Source of the DNA: Casp-actino8 sp046082625
GTDB lineage: Bacteria > Actinomycetota > Acidimicrobiia > Acidimicrobiales > Ilumatobacteraceae
NCBI GenBank assembly: GCA_046082625.1
Contig: JBJTYE010000105.1
Location: 1 to 5,689 of the forward strand
Reading direction: 5' to 3'
DNA: 5,689 nucleotides
Of this stretch, positions 1 to 5,161 are shown piece after piece. Numbering within the stretch: position 1 is the stretch's first letter; each line of letters begins with the position of its first letter. The position numbers and the translations under genes are program-made. The notes below the pieces were generated by a model that made no database searches, had not been told where the DNA came from, and saw nothing but the letters and a program-made list of their open reading frames with translations.

Positions 1-1044
1 CTCTTCACCGCCTGGGGGCCGTCACTGGTGCAAGGAGCCACGGTGGCGCTGCGCCGCAAGTTCTCGGCCTCGGAATTCCTCCCCGATGTCCGGCGCTACG
101 GGGCCACGTACTTCAATTACGTGGGTAAGCCCTTGGCCTACGTGTTGGCCACGCCGGAGCGACCCGACGATGCCGACAACCCCTTGGTGCGCGGCTACGG
201 CAACGAAGGATCCGAAAGCGATCTCGCCGAATTCCAGCGGCGGTTCGGCTGTCGCCTGCAGGATGGTTACGGTCAGACCGAAACCGGGGCCAGCATCGTG
301 CGCATTCCCGGTATGCCCGCCGGCGCTCTCGGCGTGGCCGCCCAGGACACCATCACCATTCTCGATCCCAATACTGGCGAACCGTGCCCGCCGGCCGAAT
401 TCTCCGCCGATGGGCAATTGCTGAACGCCGAAGCCGCCATCGGCGAGATCGTCAACAAGGGTGGTGGCACCTTCGAGGGCTATTGGAACAACGATGAAGC
501 CAACCGGGAACGCATCCGTGACGGTGCTTACTGGACCGGCGACCTCGGCTACCGCGACGCTCAGGGCTTCTTCTATTTCGCCGGCCGCAGTGCCGATTGG
601 CTGCGTGTCGACGGTGAGAATTTCGCCGGGGCGCCCATCGAGCGCATCATCATGCGCCACCCCGCTGTCATCCTGGCCGCCGTCTACGGCGTTCCCGATC
701 CGGTGGTGGGGGACCGCGTCATGGCGGCCGTGCAATTGCGTCCCGATGCGACGTTCGACATCGACGAGTTCGTGGCGTTCCTCACGGGGCAGAGCGATCT
801 CGGTCCGAAGTGGATTCCCACCTTCGTGCAAGTGGTTGACGATCTGCCGATGACCCAGACCAACAAGATCCTGAAACGAGATCTCGTGAAGCGGCGCTGG
901 CACGATGTGGAGAACGGTGCCGCCACTCGTCTGTGGTGGCGTCCCGGTCGGGAGGAGTCGTTCCGAGTGTTCACCGCGGATGATGCTGCGGCATTGCGGG
1001 AACAGTTCCGGGCCGGGGGCCGCGAGAACCTGCTGGCGCTCTAG
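1..1044 (+). CDS. Acyl-CoA synthetase (FadD17/FATP-like), C-terminal part
   Basis: ATP-dependent acid:CoA ligase of the ANL (AMP-binding) superfamily. It would adenylate a carboxylic acid and transfer the acyl group to CoA in the cytosol. The frame is open from the first base, so the start lies outside the window; 347 residues remain. Alignment with the complete paralogue at 3482-5143 suggests about 207 N-terminal residues, including the ATP P-loop, are off-window. Visible motifs, numbered within the fragment: YGQTE (90-94), YWTGDLG (177-183, conserved Asp181), GRSADWLRVDGENF (195-208, Arg196), and the C-terminal MTQTNK, whose Lys289 fits the catalytic lysine. A tail of about 58 residues after that lysine suits FATP/FadD17-type ligases. 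All late motifs are intact, so the enzyme is probably active. It ends by a TAG codon and faces the convergent oxidoreductase gene. The substrate is not readable from sequence; a steroid side-chain or long-chain acid is a family-based guess. Confidence 0.93.
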   Translation, partial: LFTAWGPSLVQGATVALRRKFSASEFLPDVRRYGATYFNYVGKPLAYVLATPERPDDADNPLVRGYGNEGSESDLAEFQRRFGCRLQDGYGQTETGASIVRIPGMPAGALGVAAQDTITILDPNTGEPCPPAEFSADGQLLNAEAAIGEIVNKGGGTFEGYWNNDEANRERIRDGAYWTGDLGYRDAQGFFYFAGRSADWLRVDGENFAGAPIERIIMRHPAVILAAVYGVPDPVVGDRVMAAVQLRPDATFDIDEFVAFLTGQSDLGPKWIPTFVQVVDDLPMTQTNKILKRDLVKRRWHDVENGAATRLWWRPGREESFRVFTADDAAALREQFRAGGRENLLAL

Positions 1045-1047
1045 TCG

Positions 1048-1105
1048 GGGTGTCTCACGTCGTCGCCTTGGCGACGTGGTGTCTCATGTCGTCGCCTTGG
1101 CGACG
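1048..1105. repeat. Tandem 29-base direct repeat, two copies
   Basis: Two adjacent 29-base units, 1048-1076 and 1077-1105, differ at only two positions: the first base (G/T) and one internal C/T. Each contains the palindromic core CGTCGCC-TT-GGCGACG. The array fills most of the 68-base gap between two convergent genes. It looks like a local duplication of a hairpin terminator, though a dispersed genomic repeat cannot be excluded from one window. Confidence 0.85.
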
Positions 1106-1107
1106 AC
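1059..1107. terminator. Probable double bidirectional hairpin terminator
   Basis: Two hairpins lie between the stop of the left ligase (1044) and the stop of the convergent oxidoreductase (1113). The first pairs 1061-1067 with 1070-1076 (7 bp). The second pairs GTCGTCGCC at 1088-1096 with GGCGACGAC at 1099-1107, a perfect 9-bp stem. In each, the two bases TT are unpaired at the tip; as RNA this could equally be a CUUG tetraloop on a stem one pair shorter. There is no U-tract on either strand, which is common for hairpins in high-GC genomes but weakens a classical intrinsic-terminator call. The position suits termination of both convergent transcripts. Confidence 0.6.
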
Positions 1108-1112
1108 CGGCA

Positions 1113-2087
1113 TCACGGCACCAACGCCACTTTGCCCGCCACCTTGCGGTTTTCCAGATCGTGCAATGCTCGGGCCGCCTGTTCCAGCGGATACGTCTCC
1201 GGTTCCACTGGATGCAACTTCCCCTGTCCGATCAGATCCAACACCTGGGTGAGCATGCGGTCGTTGAGTCCCGGGTTCTTGCCGGCCCAGCCGCCCCAGT
1301 CCACCCCCACCACGCGTCGATTGCGCAACAAGATCTGATTCGCCGGCAGCTGCGGAATCCCGGCCACGAATCCGATCACCAGATATTGGCCGTCATCGGT
1401 GAGGGCCCGTAGGCAGGTTTCGCCGAGCGCGCCGCCGACCGGATCGTAGAGACAGTGCACGCCGCCGCCGGAAATCTTCTTGGCCTCTTCTTTCACCTCG
1501 TTGGCATCCGCCGTCGAATCGAGCACCGCCACCGCGCCTCGCGAAGCCGCCAGCTCGCGCTTCTCGGCCGTCGAGGCTGCGGCGATCACCTGCAAACCGA
1601 GAGCGTGTCCCACGTCCACGGCCGCCAGTCCCACGCCACTGCCGGCGCCGAGCACCAACAGCCACTGGCCGGCCTGCACGTGGGCGCGTTCCACCAGTGC
1701 GAACCAGGAGGTGAGATAACTCTGCGTGAAGGTGGCCGCTTGGCCGTCGGTGAGAGTGTCCGGCAGCGGGATCACCCGCTTGGCTGCCGCCACGGCTTCG
1801 GAGGCGAAACCTCCGAGCCCCACGTTGGCGAACACTCGGGTGCCGAGGGCCAGACCCTCCACGTCGGGAGCCATCTCGGTGATGGTGCCCACCACTTCCA
1901 TCCCGGGCACGAACGGGGTCGGCGGTTTGATCTGGTACTTGCCCTGCACGAAGAGGGCGTCCACGTAGTTCACTCCACAGGCGGTGACGGCGATGCGCAC
2001 CGTGCCCGGAAACAGGTCCGCCGACGGGGTCTCCTGGATCTCGAGAGCATCGATGGGTCCGAACTGGCGGCAGACGATGGAACGCAT
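1113..2087 (-). CDS. NADPH:quinone oxidoreductase-type MDR enzyme
   Basis: Cytosolic, zinc-independent medium-chain dehydrogenase/reductase of the quinone oxidoreductase group, expected to use NADPH to reduce quinones or alpha,beta-unsaturated carbonyl compounds. The 324 residues match the usual family length of about 320-330. The N-terminal GroES-like domain carries CGVNYVD (38-44) and PGMEVVG (61-67). The Rossmann domain has the nucleotide loop GAGSGVG (147-153), then AASTAEKR (170-177), whose Ser and Lys suit NADPH, and GVDWGGW (261-267) near the end. The cysteine cluster of zinc alcohol dehydrogenases is absent. The frame stays open to 2405 upstream, but ATG at 2087 begins family-like sequence (MRSIVCRQFG), and the longer frame would run antisense into the dehydrogenase gene. 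No Shine-Dalgarno is seen; a -10-like hexamer six bases before the ATG suggests a leaderless message. It is divergent from the SDR, so the two may be co-regulated. The true substrate is unknown. Confidence 0.93.
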   Translation of the reverse strand: MRSIVCRQFGPIDALEIQETPSADLFPGTVRIAVTACGVNYVDALFVQGKYQIKPPTPFVPGMEVVGTITEMAPDVEGLALGTRVFANVGLGGFASEAVAAAKRVIPLPDTLTDGQAATFTQSYLTSWFALVERAHVQAGQWLLVLGAGSGVGLAAVDVGHALGLQVIAAASTAEKRELAASRGAVAVLDSTADANEVKEEAKKISGGGVHCLYDPVGGALGETCLRALTDDGQYLVIGFVAGIPQLPANQILLRNRRVVGVDWGGWAGKNPGLNDRMLTQVLDLIGQGKLHPVEPETYPLEQAARALHDLENRKVAGKVALVP

Positions 2088-2093
2088 GGTGGA

Positions 2094-2099
2094 ACCGTA
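2094..2099 (-). promoter_or_regulatory. Possible -10 element for a leaderless oxidoreductase transcript
   Basis: On the minus strand TACGGT (fits TANNNT) is followed by TCCACC and then the ATG at 2087. A -10 box six bases from the start codon would place the transcription start at or next to the A of ATG, as in leaderless actinobacterial genes. This agrees with the lack of a Shine-Dalgarno sequence. No convincing -35 box was found, and a six-base match alone is weak. Confidence 0.4.
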
Positions 2100-2121
2100 G
2101 CGATCGGGGACGCGTGATCGC
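2100..2121. promoter_or_regulatory. Inverted repeat in the divergent intergenic region, possible operator
   Basis: GCGATC (2100-2105) and GATCGC (2116-2121) form a perfect 6-base inverted repeat with a 10-base spacer, giving a 16-base centre-to-centre distance, in the 64-base gap between the divergent oxidoreductase and SDR genes. It lies immediately upstream of the proposed -10 box of the oxidoreductase, where a dimeric regulator could control both genes. No regulator gene is present in the window, and GATC-rich short palindromes are common in such DNA. Confidence 0.35.
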
Positions 2122-2141
2122 CATCTGACACACTGGAGACG

Positions 2142-2149
2142 AGGAGGGG
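2142..2149 (+). promoter_or_regulatory. Strong ribosome binding site of the SDR gene
   Basis: AGGAGGGG sits directly before TC and the ATG at 2152. It is the only clear consensus Shine-Dalgarno sequence in the window. It fixes the SDR start and, through the downstream overlap, also feeds translation of the SnoaL-like gene. Confidence 0.8.
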
Positions 2150-2151
2150 TC

Positions 2152-2931
2152 ATGGGAACCATCTGTGTCACCGGAAGTGCATCGGGGATAGGAGCGGCGA
2201 CAGCCGAACGTCTGCGGCGCGCCGGCCATCGGGTCATCGGCGTGGATCTGCGCGATGCCGAGGTCACCGGGGATCTCTCGAAATCCGAGGACCGGTCGCG
2301 CATCGTGGCCGAGGTCCTGGCCGCTTGTGACGGTGTGTTGGACGGACTGGTGCCCTGTGCCGGGGTCAGCACCCCGGTCCCCGATGAGTTGGTGGTGCGG
2401 ATCAATTTCTACGGCACCCTCGCCATCGTGAACGGTTTGCGACCGGCACTGGCCAAGGGCACCGATCCGGCAGTGGTGATGATCTCGTCGAACTCCACCA
2501 CCATGACCCCGGGTCTGAAAGTCGAGGACGCCGAGGTCTATCTCACCGCCGATGAGGAGACCGCCGTCGCGCACTTCGCCAACGGCACCTTCACCGCCTA
2601 TCCGGCCGGCAAGTTGGCCATCGCCTTCTGGGTGCGTCAGCAGTCGGCCGACTGGATGACGTCCGGCATCCGGTTGAACGCCGTGGCCCCGGGAGTCATC
2701 GACACCCACATGACCCGGCCCCTGCTCGACATCCCGGGGGTGAAGGAATCGCTCTCGCACATTCCCATCCCGGTGGGCCGCTGGGGCCAGGCCGACGAAG
2801 TGGCGGCGGCCATCACGTTCTTGGTGTCACCCGACGCCTCCTACATCGTCGGCCAGACCCTCTTCGTGGACGGCGGCACCGACGCCCTTCTGCAACCCTT
2901 CGCCCATCCGCATCCCCTGCCCGGTTCATGA
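2152..2931 (+). CDS. SDR-family dehydrogenase, 3-alpha-hydroxysteroid dehydrogenase-like
   Basis: Classical short-chain dehydrogenase/reductase of 259 residues, expected to interconvert a secondary alcohol and ketone with NAD(H). Visible elements: the cofactor loop TGSASGIG (7-14); Asp32 at the end of beta-2, favouring NAD over NADP; Asp41-Leu42 in the adenine pocket; CAG (69-71) in place of the usual NAG; Asn85; Ser112/113; and YPAGK with Tyr150 and Lys154. These complete the Asn-Ser-Tyr-Lys tetrad. The VDLRDAEV stretch (31-38), the CAG variant, the long loop before the active-site Tyr, and the FVDGGTDA end closely recall Comamonas 3-alpha-hydroxysteroid dehydrogenase/carbonyl reductase (HsdA). 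This comparison is from memory, not a search. A strong RBS precedes the start, and the stop overlaps the next gene by four bases. Oxidation of a steroid or bile-acid hydroxyl is the favoured role; another bulky alcohol is possible. Confidence 0.93.
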   Translation: MGTICVTGSASGIGAATAERLRRAGHRVIGVDLRDAEVTGDLSKSEDRSRIVAEVLAACDGVLDGLVPCAGVSTPVPDELVVRINFYGTLAIVNGLRPALAKGTDPAVVMISSNSTTMTPGLKVEDAEVYLTADEETAVAHFANGTFTAYPAGKLAIAFWVRQQSADWMTSGIRLNAVAPGVIDTHMTRPLLDIPGVKESLSHIPIPVGRWGQADEVAAAITFLVSPDASYIVGQTLFVDGGTDALLQPFAHPHPLPGS

Positions 2932-3458
2932 CGTCATTGCGCGACACCGATCCGCTGGCCTATCTGGTGGCCTGTGAGGAGATTCGTCAACTCGCCAGCC
3001 GCTACGCCCATTACTACGGAGCCCGGGACACCGAGCGCCTCGCCGCGCTGTTCGTCCCCGATATCAAGGTCACCCGCGAGACATCGGGTCGGGCGGCACT
3101 CCGGGAGAGCTTCGACACCCAGATGGTGTCGCTCGGCCGGGTCATTCTGCAGGTGAGCAATCATCTGATCGACGTGGCCGACGCCGACAATGCCACCGGC
3201 GTGGTGGCCTGTCGCGGGGAGATCGAAGATGCCGCCGGCGACTGGATCATCCATCAGATCCAGTACCACGACACGTATCGACGGGTCGAGGGTGCCTGGT
3301 GCTTCGTCAAGCGGAAACACCTGCTCTGGTACGGGCACACCATGCCCGATGCTCCCGTGGGTTTGCCCGATGCCAATTGGCCGGCTCATCAGGTGGGCAA
3401 GGGCGAACTGCCCGAATGTCTCGAGTCCTGGCGGCGCTGGACCGACGACCACCGGTGA
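2928..3458 (+). CDS. SnoaL/NTF2-like protein (SnoaL_4 type)
   Basis: Small cytosolic protein of 176 residues with an NTF2-like cone fold. This fold is used by polyketide cyclases, ketosteroid isomerases, LinA-type dehydratases and some non-catalytic proteins. The N-terminal helix reads EEIRQLASRYAHYYGARD (17-34), then LAALFVPD (38-45), NHLIDV (78-83), and the closing strand pair YHDTYRRVEGAWCFVKRK (113-130), all typical of SnoaL_4 proteins. The C-terminal stretch from about 140 is Pro/Trp-rich and extends past the core domain. It starts on the ATGA overlap with the SDR stop and has no RBS of its own, so translation is coupled and a role in the same pathway is likely. In a by-eye alignment with LinA, the catalytic Asp and His positions hold Gly31 and Gln75, so LinA-type chemistry is doubtful. 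The exact reaction (isomerisation, hydration, binding) cannot be assigned. Confidence 0.82.
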   Translation: MTSLRDTDPLAYLVACEEIRQLASRYAHYYGARDTERLAALFVPDIKVTRETSGRAALRESFDTQMVSLGRVILQVSNHLIDVADADNATGVVACRGEIEDAAGDWIIHQIQYHDTYRRVEGAWCFVKRKHLLWYGHTMPDAPVGLPDANWPAHQVGKGELPECLESWRRWTDDHR

Positions 3459-3485
3459 TCTCGTCGGCTCGGCCGATGAGATCAC
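3455..3485. terminator. Bidirectional hairpin terminator containing both stop codons
   Basis: Bases 3455-3468 pair with 3472-3485 around the three-base loop TCG: 14 positions, 13 Watson-Crick plus one G-U on the plus-strand RNA (a C-A mismatch on the minus-strand RNA). The stem includes the TGA stop of the SnoaL-like gene (3456-3458) and, opposite it, the complement of the TGA stop of the ligase (3482-3484), so the two stop codons pair with each other. No U-tract follows on either strand. The length, symmetry and position between convergent genes make a shared transcription end the best reading. Confidence 0.75.
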
Positions 3486-5143
3486 AATCCGGTGAGCAGA
3501 TGCTGGCGGGAGTTCTCGGCGAAGAGTGCTTCGAGAGCTGATTTGTCGGCCACCGACATGGGTCGCAGACCATCGGCGCGCTCGGGTCGCCAGTGGACGA
3601 CGTCGTCGGTCTGCCATTTGGTCAGGCGCAACGGCGGCTTGTGCACCTTGTTGTTGGCCGTCAATGTCATTGACGGGATCAACCTCACGAGACGGGGACT
3701 CCATTTGGTGCCGAGATCGCGTTGTTCGGCCAGGAACCGATCGAAGTCGGCCGGATCGAAGGGGGCTCCCTCTTGCATCTCGATGGCCGCCATCACCATG
3801 TCGCCGGTGACCGGATCGGGGACCGGATACACCGCCACCATGATCACCCCCGGATAGCGGGAGATGATGTTCTCGACCGGAGCCGCGGCGAAGTTCTCGC
3901 TGTCCACGCGTAGCCAATCGGCGCTGCGCCCGGCGAAGTAGAAGAACCCGTCGGCGTCGCGGAAGCCCAGATCGCCCGTCCAGTACCAGCCGTTGCGGAT
4001 GCGATCCGACGACGCATCAGGATTGTTGTAGTAGCCCTCGAAGGTGGCCGATCCGCCGGTGTGCACGATCTCGCCGATGCACTCGGGATTGGTGATGCCG
4101 CTATGGGCATCGAAGACCACACGCGGACATTCGGTCAGGGTGGACGGGTTCATGATGGCCACTTGACCGGCCATGTCCGGCCGTTCGCGACCGAGTGCGG
4201 TCTCCGGGGTGTCCGGAGTGCGGATGATGGCCACCACGCTCTCGCTCGATCCGTAGCCCTCCACCAGATCGCAGCCGAACCGGTCCCGGAACCGCTGACG
4301 ATCGAGCGCGCTGGCCTCGGTGCCGAAACCGAGTCTGAGTTCGTGGTCCCGGTCGTTCTCCGTTGGCGGTTGGCCGAGCACGTAGGCGATGGTGCGGCCC
4401 ACATAGGTGAAGTACGTGCAGCCGTGGCGCCGGACGTCGTCCAGGAAGTTGCTGGCCGAGAACTTGCGGCGCAGCACCACTTCGGCCCCGACGGCGAGCG
4501 CTGGACCCCAGCAGGCCATGAGAGCGTTGCCGTGGAAGAGGGGCATGGGGCAGTAGCACACTTCCTCGCGGGTGACTCCGTAGAGCTGACCGGCCCGCAC
4601 CGCCGTCATGGCCATGCGTTCGTTGGTCACCACCACGGCCTTCGGGGCACTCGTGGATCCCGAGGTGAACAACAAGAACAGATTCGATCCGCCGATGGGA
4701 TCGCTGGTCGGCACCGGCGTGCCGGCGAGCGCATCCAAGAGAGCCAGGTGCTCGGGGGTGGTGATGTCGACGACACGTTCTGCCGGTACCCCGAGATCGA
4801 GTCCATCGAACACGTGCATGCTCTGGGCGTCCGAGACGATCATCTGACAGTCGGTGTGGCGCACATCGCGGGCCAACTCTTCGCCCCGGCGGGTGGGGTT
4901 GATGCCCACGATGCACGATCCGGTGAGAGCAGCGGCCCCGATCCAGAACAGATAGTCCGGCGTGTTCTCCATCAACACGCCCACGTGCTTGGGTCGCGTC
5001 GGATCCAGCGTGGTTTTCAAGATGGCGGCCCGGCGGGCCGACTCGGCCACCACGTCGTTCCAGGAATACGTGCGGCCCTCGAAGGTGTAGCCCGGATGGT
5101 CGTCGCCGATGCGGGCGCGCAGGAGATGGGCGACGGTACTCAT
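3482..5143 (-). CDS. Acyl-CoA synthetase (FadD17/FATP-like), complete
   Basis: Complete 553-residue ANL-superfamily acid:CoA ligase that would form an acyl-adenylate and then an acyl-CoA. Motifs in order: N-terminal TVAHLLRARIGDD, as in mycobacterial FadD17 (recalled, not searched); LDPTRPKHVGVLMENTPDY (46-64); P-loop FTSGSTSAPK (159-168); FHGNAL (203-208); GYGSSES (296-302); YWTGDLG (387-393, Asp391); GRSADWLRVDSENF (405-418, Arg406); and MTLTANNK with probable catalytic Lys499. The P-loop has Ser165 where TSGTTG-type loops carry Gly, and Ser415 replaces the usual Gly before Glu-Asn. The roughly 54-residue tail after Lys499 fits the FATP/FadD17 group. The ATG at 5143 is favoured because the family-like N-terminus begins there; no clear Shine-Dalgarno precedes it. 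It lies 18 bases downstream of the amidohydrolase gene, suggesting one operon. The left-hand ligase is a diverged paralogue. A steroid side-chain acid is a plausible substrate, not proven. Confidence 0.95.
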   Translation of the reverse strand: MSTVAHLLRARIGDDHPGYTFEGRTYSWNDVVAESARRAAILKTTLDPTRPKHVGVLMENTPDYLFWIGAAALTGSCIVGINPTRRGEELARDVRHTDCQMIVSDAQSMHVFDGLDLGVPAERVVDITTPEHLALLDALAGTPVPTSDPIGGSNLFLLFTSGSTSAPKAVVVTNERMAMTAVRAGQLYGVTREEVCYCPMPLFHGNALMACWGPALAVGAEVVLRRKFSASNFLDDVRRHGCTYFTYVGRTIAYVLGQPPTENDRDHELRLGFGTEASALDRQRFRDRFGCDLVEGYGSSESVVAIIRTPDTPETALGRERPDMAGQVAIMNPSTLTECPRVVFDAHSGITNPECIGEIVHTGGSATFEGYYNNPDASSDRIRNGWYWTGDLGFRDADGFFYFAGRSADWLRVDSENFAAAPVENIISRYPGVIMVAVYPVPDPVTGDMVMAAIEMQEGAPFDPADFDRFLAEQRDLGTKWSPRLVRLIPSMTLTANNKVHKPPLRLTKWQTDDVVHWRPERADGLRPMSVADKSALEALFAENSRQHLLTGL

Positions 5144-5161
5144 GCAGATATCACGGTCGCG

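Noticed and set aside
22..903. 293-codon open frame on the minus strand opposite the left ligase
   Set aside because: It is antisense to a clear conserved enzyme, has no recognisable domain, and is rich in Gly/His/Arg as expected from GC-biased antisense codons.
1048..1105. CRISPR-like repeat
   Set aside because: The two 29-base units are directly adjacent with no spacer and there are only two copies, so this is a tandem duplication, not an array.
2088..2405. N-terminal extension of the oxidoreductase up to 430 residues
   Set aside because: The added 106 residues are low-complexity Arg/Ser/Thr-rich sequence antisense to the SDR, with no family similarity. The ATG at 2087 begins the normal MDR N-terminus.
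1393..2760. 455-codon minus-strand frame spanning the oxidoreductase and SDR
   Set aside because: It overlaps two conserved genes in other frames and its Arg/Gly/His-rich translation has no domain; it is a GC-bias shadow.
2934..3917. 327-codon minus-strand frame over the SnoaL-like gene and the ligase C-terminus
   Set aside because: It is antisense to the SnoaL-like gene and out of frame with the ligase; both have conserved motifs and this frame has none.
565..3949. Insertion-sequence or composite transposon with the ligase homology as terminal inverted repeats
   Set aside because: The homology lies inside coding sequence, with differences confined to third positions, and no transposase or target duplication is seen.
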